Positions 1 through 6,197 of a DNA stretch of 10,972 bases are shown piece by piece. Under the pieces are notes generated by a model that saw only the letters and a list, made by a program, of their open reading frames with translations, had not been told where the DNA came from and did not search any database. The DNA is from JACVRW01 sp035705985 (GTDB taxonomy: Bacteria > Actinomycetota > Thermoleophilia > Solirubrobacterales > Thermoleophilaceae), in the NCBI GenBank assembly GCA_035705985.1, contig DASSVP010000129.1, positions 1-10,972 of the forward strand, written 5' to 3'. Every line of letters begins with the position of its first letter. Position 1 is the first letter of the stretch. The position numbers and the translations under genes were made by a program.

Positions 1-815
1 GTGTCTCCCGCGCTGCCCTCCTCGCCGAGCGAGTCCGCGAAGAGCGGGGAGCCGATCTTGGCGCCGGCCTCCCGCGCGATCGCCCGCTCGATGTCCGGGT
101 TGACCGAGCTCTCCGGGAAGACCGCCTCCACGCGCTCGCGGCGGATCTGCTCGACGAGCTCCTCCACGTCGCCGGCGGAGGCCTGCGCCTGCGTCGAGAG
201 CGACGGGATCACCGCCCCCACCACCTCGATCCCGTAGCGCCGTGCGAAGTAGCCGAGCGAGTCGTGCGTCGTCACGATCTTGCGCTTCGCGCGAGGCACG
301 CGCTCGACGCACGCCGCGATCGCGCGGTCGAGCGAGCGCAGGCCGGCGGTCAGGCGCGCGGCGTTGCGTTCGTAGGCCTCGCGGCCGGCCGGGTCGACGC
401 GCGCGAGCCGCGCCCGGATCGCCTTCACCGCGCGCACCGCGTTGCGCGGGTCCTGCCACCAGTGCGGGTCGTCGCCGTCGTGCTCGACCGCGTCTTGGAG
501 CGTCACCAGCTCGGCGTCGCCGCCCGCGTTGTCGATCACGTCGCCGAGCCACTCGTCGACCTCGCCGCCCGAGCGGAACACGACCCGCGCGCCGGCCACG
601 GCCGCCACGTCGCTCGGCCGCGGCTCGTAGTCATGCGGGTCGCCTCCGGGCCGGAGCATCCCCTCGACCTCGACGCGCTCGCCGCCCACCTGCCGGACGA
701 GGTCCGCCACCTGGGTGGTCGTGGCCACTACGCTGCGCTCGCCCGGCGCGCCGCCGTCGCCGCCGCAGCCGCCCAGGACGGCGGCCGTGACCACAAGCAG
801 GGCGAGGCGGCGCAT
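1..815 (-). CDS. znuA: Zinc-type metal ABC transporter substrate-binding lipoprotein (ZnuA-like), 3' end cut by window edge
   Basis: Extracytoplasmic solute-binding protein that captures Zn2+ and hands it to an ABC permease. The 271 visible residues start MRRLALLVVTAAVLGGCGG: a short lipoprotein signal with lipobox LGGC, so Cys17 would be lipidated. The cluster A-I (TroA/ZnuA, PF01297) landmarks follow in order: ATTTQVADLVRQVGG (31-45), GGDPHDYEPRPSD (57-69, ligand His61), DPHWWQDPRN (116-125, ligand His118), TTHDSLGYFARRYG (182-195, ligand His184) and LFADSLG (258-264, likely ligand Asp261). His rather than Glu at the third ligand position is the pattern of zinc-type members; Mn-type proteins have Glu. 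The His-rich loop of many ZnuA proteins is nearly absent. About 25-35 C-terminal residues lie beyond the left edge, where the ATPase and permease genes may follow. The ATG at 815 is preferred because it gives the signal peptide and sits 6 nt after a -10 hexamer; the ATG at 823 is out of frame. Family assignment is firm; zinc specificity is inferred. Confidence 0.93.
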   Translation of the reverse strand, partial: MRRLALLVVTAAVLGGCGGDGGAPGERSVVATTTQVADLVRQVGGERVEVEGMLRPGGDPHDYEPRPSDVAAVAGARVVFRSGGEVDEWLGDVIDNAGGDAELVTLQDAVEHDGDDPHWWQDPRNAVRAVKAIRARLARVDPAGREAYERNAARLTAGLRSLDRAIAACVERVPRAKRKIVTTHDSLGYFARRYGIEVVGAVIPSLSTQAQASAGDVEELVEQIRRERVEAVFPESSVNPDIERAIAREAGAKIGSPLFADSLGEEGSAGD

Positions 816-821
816 CCGGCC

Positions 822-827
822 ATCGTA
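822..827 (-). promoter_or_regulatory. -10 element of the znuA-like gene, leaderless arrangement
   Basis: On the minus strand the hexamer TACGAT (TAnnnT) is followed by exactly 6 nt (GGCCGG) and then the ATG at 815. A transcript would therefore begin at or within a base or two of the start codon. No Shine-Dalgarno precedes the ATG. The metal-regulator operator abuts the hexamer upstream. Confidence 0.6.
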
Positions 828-828
828 C

Positions 829-843
829 TGAGAACGATTCTCA
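829..843. promoter_or_regulatory. Zur/Fur-type operator between divergent znuA-like and TauE/SafE genes
   Basis: TGAGAACGATTCTCA is an inverted repeat with perfect 6-bp arms (TGAGAA and TTCTCA) around a 3-bp centre. It fits the 15-bp Fur-family box type, of which actinobacterial Zur boxes (TGAAAAT-like arms) are close relatives. It lies directly upstream of the -10 of the zinc-binding-protein gene, where a bound repressor would block RNA polymerase, and ends 9 bp before the GTG of the permease on the other strand. Zur is the likely regulator because the adjacent gene is zinc-type; Fur or another family member cannot be excluded. Confidence 0.75.
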
Positions 844-852
844 CTTAACCCA

Positions 853-1611
853 GTGGACCCGCTCGAGCTCGTCGCCTTCTGCGCCTGGTGCTTCGCCGTC
901 GCCCTCGCCGGCGGAGTGGTCGGCCTCGTACTGGGCAACATCCGCCTGCCGGCGACGGTGCTACTCGCCTCGCACCCCGCGGCGGGCGCCGGCGCGAACA
1001 TCGGCATCTCGGGAGTCGCCGCCGTGGCGGCGGCGATCGTCCACGTCCGCGCCGGGCGCATCAACTGGCGGCTGTTCACCTGGATGGCGCCGCCGTCGAT
1101 GCTGGGTGCGGTGGCCGGCGGCTACCTGTCCGGACGGCTCCCCGATGACGTCCTGCTCGTCGTCATCGGCGTCGTGCTGATCGGCTTCGGCATCGATCTC
1201 CTCCGCGATCGCGAGCGCCCCGCTCGCCGCGACGGCCCGCCGGGCGAGGATCTCGATATCCCGGCGGCGGTGGCCACCGGCGCGGTGGTGGGCCTGCTCG
1301 GCGGGTTTGTCGGGCTGATCCTCGGCGCGCTGCGGATGCCGGCGCTCCTGCGCTACGTCGGCGAGCTGCCCGCGCGCGCGGTGGGCACCAACCTCGCGGT
1401 CGGCGTGTGCGTGGGCATCGCGGGCGTGATCGGGCACACGCCCGACGGAGTGGACTGGGACCTGCTGGCAATCGGGTCGGCGGCGTCGGTGCCGGGCGCC
1501 CTATTGGGCGCGCGCCTCACCGGGCGACTCAGCGAGCGACAGCTGCTGCGCGCGATCGGCGCGATGCTGGTCCTAGCCGGCGCCACCACGGCGCTCGGGG
1601 CTCTGTGGTGA
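853..1611 (+). CDS. TauE/SafE (COG0730) family membrane permease, copy 1
   Basis: A 252-residue integral membrane protein of the TauE/SafE family (PF01925), whose characterised members export sulfite or other small organic and inorganic anions. About seven or eight hydrophobic segments are visible. The two-fold internal repeat of the family is clear: GGVVGLVLGNIRLPATVLL near residue 20 recurs as GGFVGLILGALRMPALLRY near 150, and each half ends in a hydrophobic VIGVVLIGFGI or AIGAMLVLAGA segment. A charged cytoplasmic linker (about 117-135) joins the halves. Start is the GTG at 853; no good Shine-Dalgarno precedes it and the next in-frame Met lies inside a membrane segment. It diverges from the zinc-binding-protein gene across 37 bp containing a Zur-type operator, so it may be metal-regulated. 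The substrate cannot be read from the sequence. Its 3' end overlaps a small minus-strand gene. Confidence 0.88.
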   Translation: MDPLELVAFCAWCFAVALAGGVVGLVLGNIRLPATVLLASHPAAGAGANIGISGVAAVAAAIVHVRAGRINWRLFTWMAPPSMLGAVAGGYLSGRLPDDVLLVVIGVVLIGFGIDLLRDRERPARRDGPPGEDLDIPAAVATGAVVGLLGGFVGLILGALRMPALLRYVGELPARAVGTNLAVGVCVGIAGVIGHTPDGVDWDLLAIGSAASVPGALLGARLTGRLSERQLLRAIGAMLVLAGATTALGALW

Positions 1612-1735
1612 CCTCGCGGGCCAGGCAGCGGACCTCGCGCCAGTCGTCGAGCGACCAGCCGACCGGTACGTCGCACTCCACGATCGCCACGGCCTGATCC
1701 CTCACTCGCGCGCTCACATCCGCCTGCTGGAGCAT
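1529..1735 (-). CDS. Small hypothetical protein (68 aa) overlapping the 3' end of the TauE/SafE gene
   Basis: I do not recognise a named family. The first 41 residues are protein-like, with an ordered stretch VAIVECDVPVGWSLDDWREV (about 16-35) that recalls small actinobacterial proteins of unknown function. The remaining 27 residues are Arg/Ala-rich and antisense to the last 83 bp of the permease gene, so the C-terminus may be read-through into formerly non-coding sequence. The start is well supported: ATG at 1735 is preceded by a purine-rich Shine-Dalgarno (GGGGGAGGAG) ending 4 nt upstream. It lies 70 bp downstream of the DUF1059 gene on the same strand and may be co-transcribed with it. There is no signal peptide or membrane segment. 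Confidence 0.5.
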   Translation of the reverse strand: MLQQADVSARVRDQAVAIVECDVPVGWSLDDWREVRCLAREVTTEPRAPWWRRLGPASRRSRAAAVAR

Positions 1736-1770
1736 CCGGCTCCTCCCCCGTTGCCTGTGCACCTGTTGTA

Positions 1771-1784
1771 CCCGCCCGGGCGGG
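1771..1784. repeat. Perfect 14-bp palindrome, possible short hairpin after the DUF1059 gene
   Basis: CCCGCCCGGGCGGG is identical to its reverse complement. As RNA it could fold as a 5-bp GC stem with a CCGG loop, 22 nt past the DUF1059 stop codon. No U-tract follows, so a Rho-independent terminator is only a weak possibility. It could instead be a protein-binding site upstream of the 68-residue gene, or chance in GC-rich DNA. Confidence 0.25.
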
Positions 1785-1805
1785 GGATGAAGCAGGGAAC
1801 CGGAG

Positions 1806-1976
1806 CTACGAGTCGCCCGCCTCGTAGGCATCGGAGGCCACGAGCCCGCGCGCGTCCTCGTCGGACATCTCCATGTCGGGATGGTCCTCCGCGACGTGGC
1901 TGCGAACGGCCTCGGCAAGGTCCTCGTCGTTGGCAGCCTGAAGGGTCGTGCCACATTGGCAGTCGATCACGCGCAT
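1806..1976 (-). CDS. DUF1059 domain-containing small protein (56 aa)
   Basis: A 56-residue acidic protein beginning MRVIDCQCGTTLQAANDEDL, with a CxC near the N-terminus, HVAEDHPDMEMSDEDA in the middle and VASDAYEAGDS at the end. This is the typical size and layout of actinobacterial DUF1059 (PF06348) proteins: a short Cys-containing hairpin followed by a helix ending in H-x-x-x-x-H. Function is unknown; the Cys and His residues suggest, but do not prove, metal binding. The start is supported by a -10 hexamer TAGCCT exactly 6 nt before the ATG. It is cytoplasmic, with no signal peptide. It sits between the two TauE/SafE genes, upstream of and collinear with the 68-residue gene. Short length makes it easy for gene callers to miss. 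Confidence 0.82.
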   Translation of the reverse strand: MRVIDCQCGTTLQAANDEDLAEAVRSHVAEDHPDMEMSDEDARGLVASDAYEAGDS

Positions 1977-1982
1977 AACGGC

Positions 1983-1988
1983 AGGCTA
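1983..1988 (-). promoter_or_regulatory. -10 element of the DUF1059 gene, leaderless arrangement
   Basis: TAGCCT on the minus strand is followed by 6 nt (GCCGTT) and the ATG at 1976. A weak -35 candidate CCGACA (2007-2012) lies 18 bp upstream. No Shine-Dalgarno is present. Confidence 0.5.
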
Positions 1989-2078
1989 CTGCGGGTACAC
2001 CCGCCGTGTCGGCCGGTTTTGAGACGGACCTCGGGCCGGCGGGAGGCGCAGTTTTGGCGGCCCCGGGGCGAGCGGCGT

Positions 2079-2084
2079 TAGGAT
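2079..2084 (+). promoter_or_regulatory. -10 element of TauE/SafE gene 2
   Basis: TAGGAT lies 9 nt before the GTG at 2094, so the expected transcription start falls on or just before the start codon (leader of 0-3 nt). The intervening CGCCGCCCC contains no Shine-Dalgarno. Confidence 0.4.
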
Positions 2085-2093
2085 CGCCGCCCC

Positions 2094-2846
2094 GTGGGCG
2101 CTGCCGAGATCGCCGCGATCGCCGCGGCCGGCATGGCCGCCGGAGCGATCAACACGCTCGTTGGCAGCGGCACTCTGGTCACGTTCCCCGTGCTGCTTGC
2201 GTTCGGCTACTCGCCGGTGACGGCGAACGTCTCGAACACCGTGGGACTCGTGCCGGGCTCTGTGGCCGGCGCGATCGGGTACCGGCGCGAGCTCGAGGGC
2301 CGGCGCACACGCACACTGCGCTTCGCGCTCGCCTCGCTCCTCGGAGGGATCACCGGCGCGGTGCTCCTGCTCGTGCTGCCCGACGCGGCCTTCGAGGCGA
2401 TCGTGCCCGCCTTCATCGCGCTCGCGCTCGTCGCCGTGGTGCTCCAGCCGCGGCTCGACCGGCTGGTCGCAGAGCACCGGCCGCCGCCGGACGCGGAGGG
2501 CACCGGGCTCCCGCGCGCCGGCGTGTACGTCGCGGGCGTCTACGGCGGCTACTTCGGCGCCGCCCAGGGAATCCTGCTGCTCGGGATCCTCGGACTCGCC
2601 CTCCCGGACGACCTCCAGCGACTGAACGCGCTCAAGAACGTGCTCGCCGGCGTCGTGAACGGCGTGGCGGCGCTCATCTTCATCGCCGTGGCCGACGTCG
2701 CGTGGGGCCCGGTCGCGCTGATCGCGGCCGGGTCCGTCCTTGGGGCGCAGCTGGCGGCCCGCTACGGCCGCCGGCTGTCACCGCGGACCCTGCGTGCGGT
2801 GATCGTGGCGGTGGGAATCGCCGCGATCGTCCAGCTCGTCGTCTAG
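2094..2846 (+). CDS. TauE/SafE (COG0730) family membrane permease, copy 2
   Basis: A 250-residue polytopic inner-membrane protein. The N-terminal family signature is clear: GAINTLVGSGTLVTFPVLLA (about 17-36) followed by GYSPVTANVSNTVGLVPGS (about 38-56). The second half contains YGGYFGAAQGILLLGILGL and LNALKNVLAGVVNGVAALI, the counterpart of the first-half motif. Hydrophobic segments run to the C-terminus (IVAVGIAAIVQLVV). It belongs to the mainstream subgroup annotated as sulfite exporter and is clearly different from the first permease, so the two are not a recent tandem duplication. GTG at 2094 is chosen because the membrane domain starts within a few residues and a -10 element is correctly placed upstream. 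The transported anion is not deducible. A degenerate tRNA-Pro-derived repeat begins 15 bp after its stop. Confidence 0.9.
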   Translation: MGAAEIAAIAAAGMAAGAINTLVGSGTLVTFPVLLAFGYSPVTANVSNTVGLVPGSVAGAIGYRRELEGRRTRTLRFALASLLGGITGAVLLLVLPDAAFEAIVPAFIALALVAVVLQPRLDRLVAEHRPPPDAEGTGLPRAGVYVAGVYGGYFGAAQGILLLGILGLALPDDLQRLNALKNVLAGVVNGVAALIFIAVADVAWGPVALIAAGSVLGAQLAARYGRRLSPRTLRAVIVAVGIAAIVQLVV

Positions 2847-2860
2847 GCGGGCGGGTGTGG

Positions 2861-2963
2861 GGACTGGGCGACTGGGCTTGAACCAGCCGACCTTTCGGCG
2901 CCCAGCCGGCGAGCGCGACCGCGTCGATGCCACCCTCGGCGTGCCTGGCGTCCTGGTCGTGTC
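2861..2963 (-). repeat. Degenerate tRNA-Pro 3'-half repeat, copy C
   Basis: Read on the minus strand it resembles the 3' part of the tRNA-Pro gene at 9361-9434: CCGGCTGGGCGCCGAAAGGT, then a recognisable T-arm (CTGGTTCAAGCCCAG) and CGCCC, with scattered substitutions and one inserted base. About 55 bp on its 5' side, with GACCAGGACGCCAGGCACGC and GACGCGGTCGCGCTCGCC, aligns with the non-tRNA part of copies A and B, so it is a decayed member of the same family and not an independent tRNA fragment. Like the others it lacks the acceptor 5' strand and the D-arm. It fills most of the 166-bp gap between the second permease and the repeat protein; nothing else was seen there. Confidence 0.6.
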
Positions 2964-3012
2964 GGGCCTAGGCACGCGCGTGCAGACCTGAGAGGCTTGG
3001 GGCGGCGAATCT

Positions 3013-4536
3013 ATGGTGGCCGCAGCGCCGATGGGGAGCGTAAGTGTCGGCCGGTACCGGCTCGACGTCGGTGACGCGGCCGGGACGCTGATCGCCCCGT
3101 CGGACGCGCCGCCCGAGGCCGACTCCACTTCAGTGGCGCGAGCGCTCCGGGAGCGCGGCACGCTGGGCGCGGGCGCCGAGCAGCTCGTCGACGACGCGTC
3201 GGAGGTCACCAGCCGGACGGAGCAGGCGGTTGCACTGCTCGGGGAGCTGGCGGCGGGCCGAATGGATCCGCGTAGCGTGTCCGGACACGTCGACCTGATG
3301 CTCGACATGCTCGAGCGGCTGGACCGACAGGGCCGGTGGACAGAAGCCCGGCGGCTCGCGCGGGCGCTGAGCGGCCTGCTCGCGCTGCTGTTGCGCTGGG
3401 TGGATCTCGTCCGCTCGCTTAACCTCGTGCGCGCCACCGCCGAGCGTCTGCACGACCGGGCCGCCGTGGCCTGGAGCGAGCACGAGCTCGGAACGCTGAA
3501 CCTGGCTGCGGGCGATGTCGCGGGCGCGAACCGGAGACTTGGCGAGGCGGAGCGGATCAGGCGCGAGCTCGAAGATCGCGCCGGCCTGGCGGCGACCGAG
3601 CACAACTTGCGGGTGCTCTGCCGCGAGTTGCGCGACCAGCTCCCGGACGACGATCGCGACGCCAGCCGCCGTCGCCTGCGACGGCTCGTGCAGCTCGCCG
3701 CTGCGGCCGTCCTGCTCGTGCTGATCGGGGGCGTGGCCGGGGCGAGGGTCGACGGCGACGGCGACGATCGCGTTGTCTCCGGCGGCGACCAGGCGCGGCT
3801 CGTGGTGCGGACGGACGGCCCCGGTGGCGTGACGAGCGCGCCCGCCGGGGTTCGCTGCCCGCCCCGCTGCGAGGTCGAGTTCCCGCTCGAGTCGGCCGTC
3901 GTGCTCGCCGCACGCCCCGCGTCCGGAGCCACCTTTGCCGGCTGGAGCGGAGGCACATGCGGCGGCGCGACACGCTGCGCACTGCGCCTAGGCGGCGACA
4001 CGACGATCACGGCGAGGTTCCGGCGAGCCCCGCCCGGCACGGCCACGCTTCGGATCAAGCCGCCAACGAACGGAACGGTGACGAGCGATCCCTCGGGAAT
4101 CGCATGCCCGCAGACGTGCGAGCGCCCGTTCGAGACCGGCACCCGCGTGACGCTGACCGCCGCGCCGGCGGAGGGCTTCACCTTCAGTGAGTGGAGCGAC
4201 GACTGCTCCGGAGCGGATCGCTGCGTCGTGACGATGACCGCGGATCGGAACGTTGGGGCGAGTTTCGTCACGACTCCCACTCCTACGGTCGACGTCACCG
4301 TCACCGTCAGCGGCGACGGCTCCGTCACAAGCGAGCCGGCCGGCATCGACTGCGGACAGGCGTGCACGGCATCGTTTGTGGCCGGCGACCCGCTCGTGCT
4401 GTCGGCATCTCCTGGCCTGCTCACCTGGGGAGGCGCGTGCGCCGGGGCCCCCTCGGGCTCGCCCTGCACATTCACGCCGCAGGCCAACGCGTCGGTGACG
4501 GCCGACTTCCCCGAGGCCCCAGAACCCATCCCTTAG
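3013..4536 (+). CDS. Single-pass membrane protein: cytoplasmic helical (TPR-like) region and three extracytoplasmic Cys-containing bacterial repeats
   Basis: A 507-residue protein with a three-part layout. Residues about 40-215 are Leu/Arg/Glu-rich and helical; AVAWSEHELGTLNLAAGDVA and the residues after it (about 151-196) look like tetratricopeptide repeats. Arg-rich RRRLRR (219-224) precedes a membrane segment at about 225-243, so the N-terminus should be cytoplasmic and the C-terminus outside. Residues 261-499 form three tandem 'bacterial repeat' (divergent InlB-B/Flg_new-type) domains at about 261-337, 343-418 and 426-499. Each has VTS.P.G..C...C, a GxxFxxW-like core (weak in the third) and two later Cys (282/286/316/322, 365/369/398/404, 447/451/476/485), likely two disulfides each. 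Function unknown; a surface binding module with a cytoplasmic interaction region is plausible. ATG at 3013 lacks a strong Shine-Dalgarno; ATG at 3031 is an alternative. It stands alone on its strand between tRNA-derived repeats. Confidence 0.85.
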   Translation: MVAAAPMGSVSVGRYRLDVGDAAGTLIAPSDAPPEADSTSVARALRERGTLGAGAEQLVDDASEVTSRTEQAVALLGELAAGRMDPRSVSGHVDLMLDMLERLDRQGRWTEARRLARALSGLLALLLRWVDLVRSLNLVRATAERLHDRAAVAWSEHELGTLNLAAGDVAGANRRLGEAERIRRELEDRAGLAATEHNLRVLCRELRDQLPDDDRDASRRRLRRLVQLAAAAVLLVLIGGVAGARVDGDGDDRVVSGGDQARLVVRTDGPGGVTSAPAGVRCPPRCEVEFPLESAVVLAARPASGATFAGWSGGTCGGATRCALRLGGDTTITARFRRAPPGTATLRIKPPTNGTVTSDPSGIACPQTCERPFETGTRVTLTAAPAEGFTFSEWSDDCSGADRCVVTMTADRNVGASFVTTPTPTVDVTVTVSGDGSVTSEPAGIDCGQACTASFVAGDPLVLSASPGLLTWGGACAGAPSGSPCTFTPQANASVTADFPEAPEPIP

Positions 4537-4637
4537 CCGGCCCGTCTCGACCGCTCGACGCCTCGAGCCGCTTAGCCGCCGCGCCGTCGTCGATGGGGCG
4601 ACCATCACACCCCCGGCCCCCCACGAGGACCCGGCGG

Positions 4638-4643
4638 GATACT
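4638..4643 (+). promoter_or_regulatory. -10 element of the SnoaL-like gene
   Basis: GATACT (one mismatch to TATACT) ends 9 nt before the ATG at 4653; the overlapping TACTAG ends 7 nt before it. Either places transcription initiation at or within a few bases of the start codon. No Shine-Dalgarno at normal spacing is evident. Confidence 0.4.
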
Positions 4644-4652
4644 AGGCGGGCG

Positions 4653-5054
4653 ATGTCGCAGGAGAACGTGGAGATAGTGCGGCGGCTCATCAAACGCTGG
4701 GAGCAGGGAGACTGGCGCTGGGGAAGGGACATCTTCGACGACCAGTGCGAGGCGGTTTTCAGCGGCGCCTGGTTTCCGGAAGCCGACCGCTACCGCGTCG
4801 GGCCAGATGCGCTCCGTGCCTGGACCGGCTTCACGGACGCCTTTGAGACCTTCGAGGTCCGGCTGAGCAGGATCATCGATGCGGGCGATCAGGTCGTTGC
4901 GTTGACTCACCTTCGGGGTCGGGGGCAGGCCAGCGGCGCGGCTGTAGATGCGCTGACCGGAGGCATCTTCACATTGCGGCGCGGCAAGATCGTTCGGTAT
5001 GTCCTGACCGACGCACGAGAAGCCCTCGAAGCCGTGGGGCTGCGGGAGCAGTAG
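4653..5054 (+). CDS. SnoaL-like / nuclear transport factor 2 family protein (133 aa)
   Basis: A small alpha+beta-cone protein of the SnoaL/NTF2-like superfamily, which includes ketosteroid-isomerase-type enzymes and many uncharacterised ligand-binding proteins. It starts MSQENVEIVRRLIKRWEQGD, the characteristic N-terminus of a paralogous family greatly expanded in Thermoleophilia. Typical elements follow: DIFDDQCEAVF (helix to strand), YRVGPDALRAWTGFTDAFE, a strand RLSRIIDAGDQVVALTHLRG and a final FTLRRGKIVRYVLTDAREAL, ending at normal family length. It is cytoplasmic with no signal peptide. ATG at 4653 gives the conserved N-terminus; a longer in-frame reading upstream has no family similarity. 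The preceding 116 bp contain only the -10 candidate. It sits last before tRNA-derived repeat B. Substrate is unknown. Confidence 0.88.
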   Translation: MSQENVEIVRRLIKRWEQGDWRWGRDIFDDQCEAVFSGAWFPEADRYRVGPDALRAWTGFTDAFETFEVRLSRIIDAGDQVVALTHLRGRGQASGAAVDALTGGIFTLRRGKIVRYVLTDAREALEAVGLREQ

Positions 5055-5172
5055 GCGAGGTCGCTCACTCAGGGCATGGGGCGGCGTTGAACACGTTGCC
5101 CAGGCCGGATGCGAGATGCGCCATCTGGGAATGGTCTCGGACGGATGCCCGACCTCTTGGCAAGTCAACGTC

Positions 5173-5326
<154 letters not shown>

Positions 5327-5330
<4 letters not shown>

Positions 5331-5788
5331 CGGCTCCGCTGCTCGCTCTGCAGCTCCTTGCCCAGCGCGTCCAACAGGCCGCCCATGCCCTCGTCGCGGC
5401 TGGCGGGCGGCTCGTGGCCGTCGAGGAAGGCGCCCTGCTCGGTGAAGACGAGGCGGGTGCCGTCGTGCTCCGGCGTGAACTCAACCGTGGCCAGGGAGAT
5501 GGAGATCCGGGTGTCGTCCAAGTGCATCTCGTAGGTGTAGACGATCCGCCGGGGCCGGACGATGTCTTGGTAGACCGCCTCGTAGGTGTAGACGCGGCCG
5601 TCCGGCAGCGTCCCGCTGTGGCTCTCCTCCCCGCCGACGCGAAAGTCGAGCTCGAGTCCTCCCTCGGGGACGCCCATCCAACGCGCCTTGGCCGCGGCAT
5701 TGGCCCAGGCGGCGAACGTCCGCTCGGGCGAGGCTGGATAGCGGCGCTCGATGACGATCGTGGCGTGCTCTACGGATCGCTCGCTCAT
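5327..5788 (-). CDS. SRPBCC / AHSA1-type START-like domain protein (153 aa)
   Basis: A single-domain helix-grip (SRPBCC) protein of the AHSA1-like group (PF08327). It begins MSERSVEHATIVIERRYPAS and shows the family landmarks: AWANAAAKARWMG (about 27-39), LDFRVGGEE, TYEAVYQDIVRPRRIVYTYE, ISISLATVEFTPEHDGTRLV and FTEQGAFLDGHE near the C-terminus. Length is normal. Such proteins bind hydrophobic ligands in a deep cavity and, when encoded with an ArsR repressor, form a recurrent actinobacterial pair whose physiological ligand is mostly unknown. ATG at 5788 is chosen because it matches the family start and overlaps the ArsR stop as ATGA, giving translational coupling; a longer upstream reading is in the ArsR gene. 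Its stop codon TAG is the first triplet of repeat B. Confidence 0.93.
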
Positions 5789-6147
5789 GGCGTGCCGCCC
5801 TCCTCCGCTTCGTCGGCGCCCTCGGCAAGGTACTCGCCAAGACGATCGAGGCGACGCTCCCAGCTCGTCCGCCGCGCGCCGATCCAGCGCTCCACCGGTC
5901 GCAGCGCCACTGGCTCGATGCGGCATGTGCGGACCCGCCCGACCTTCTCCGAGCGAACCAGCCCGCTGCCCTCCAGCACCTGCAGGTGCTGAACCACCGC
6001 GGGCAGCGACATCGGCAGAGGCTGGGCGAGCTCGCTCACCGAGGCCGGTCCACGGCTCAGGCGCTCGACGATCAGCCTCCTGCTGGGATCGGCCAGCGCG
6101 TGAAAGATTTGATCGAGAGGCTCACGCGCGGCGTGTTGGTAAAGCAT
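5785..6147 (-). CDS. ArsR-family winged-helix repressor (120 aa)
   Basis: A DNA-binding regulator with a winged helix in the first 75 residues: FHALADPSRRLIVERLSRGP (helices 1-2), ASVSELAQPLPMSLPAVVQH (helix-turn-helix), LQVLEGSGLVRSEKVGRVRT (recognition helix end and wing). The C-terminal helix VERWIGARRTSWERRLDRLG is typical of the ArsR subgroup partnered with SRPBCC proteins. The classical ArsR metal-binding Cys motif (ELCVCDL) is absent, so metal sensing is unlikely. It overlaps the SRPBCC gene by 4 bp (ATGA) and is transcribed ahead of it. A -10 TATACT lies 7 nt before its ATG and a 10-bp palindrome overlaps it, suggesting autorepression. The divergent DHFR-like gene starts 50 bp away and may be co-regulated. 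Confidence 0.95.
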   Translation of the reverse strand: MLYQHAAREPLDQIFHALADPSRRLIVERLSRGPASVSELAQPLPMSLPAVVQHLQVLEGSGLVRSEKVGRVRTCRIEPVALRPVERWIGARRTSWERRLDRLGEYLAEGADEAEEGGTP

Positions 6148-6148
6148 C

Positions 6149-6162
6149 TACTTAAGTATAGT
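6149..6162. promoter_or_regulatory. ArsR operator palindrome overlapping divergent -10 elements
   Basis: TACTTAAGTA (6149-6158) is a perfect palindrome. On the minus strand it overlaps -10 TATACT (6155-6160), which is followed by 7 nt and the ArsR ATG, implying a leaderless message. On the plus strand TATAGT (6157-6162) is a good -10 for the reductase gene, followed at 6185-6189 by the Shine-Dalgarno AGGAG. A repressor bound here would cover the start region of both promoters. The sequence and geometry are seen; ArsR binding is inferred. Confidence 0.6.
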
Positions 6163-6197
6163 CTGGCGCTCACACCACTACCCCAGGAGCATCAGCC

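Noticed and set aside
242..848. Plus-strand Arg/Ala-rich frames opposite the znuA-like gene
   Set aside because: They mirror the zinc-binding lipoprotein gene, whose motifs on the other strand are unambiguous.
853..2846. Recent tandem duplication of the two TauE/SafE genes
   Set aside because: The two proteins share fold and family but differ in signature segments throughout, so they are separate subfamilies.
2778..4529. Long minus-strand open frame (583 codons) opposite the repeat protein
   Set aside because: It is antisense to a gene with clear domains, is dominated by Ser, Arg, Thr and Pro as expected from a mirrored frame in GC-rich DNA, and shows no motif.
4537..4652. Rho-independent terminator after the repeat protein
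   Set aside because: No stem-loop followed by a T-run could be found in the 116 bp.
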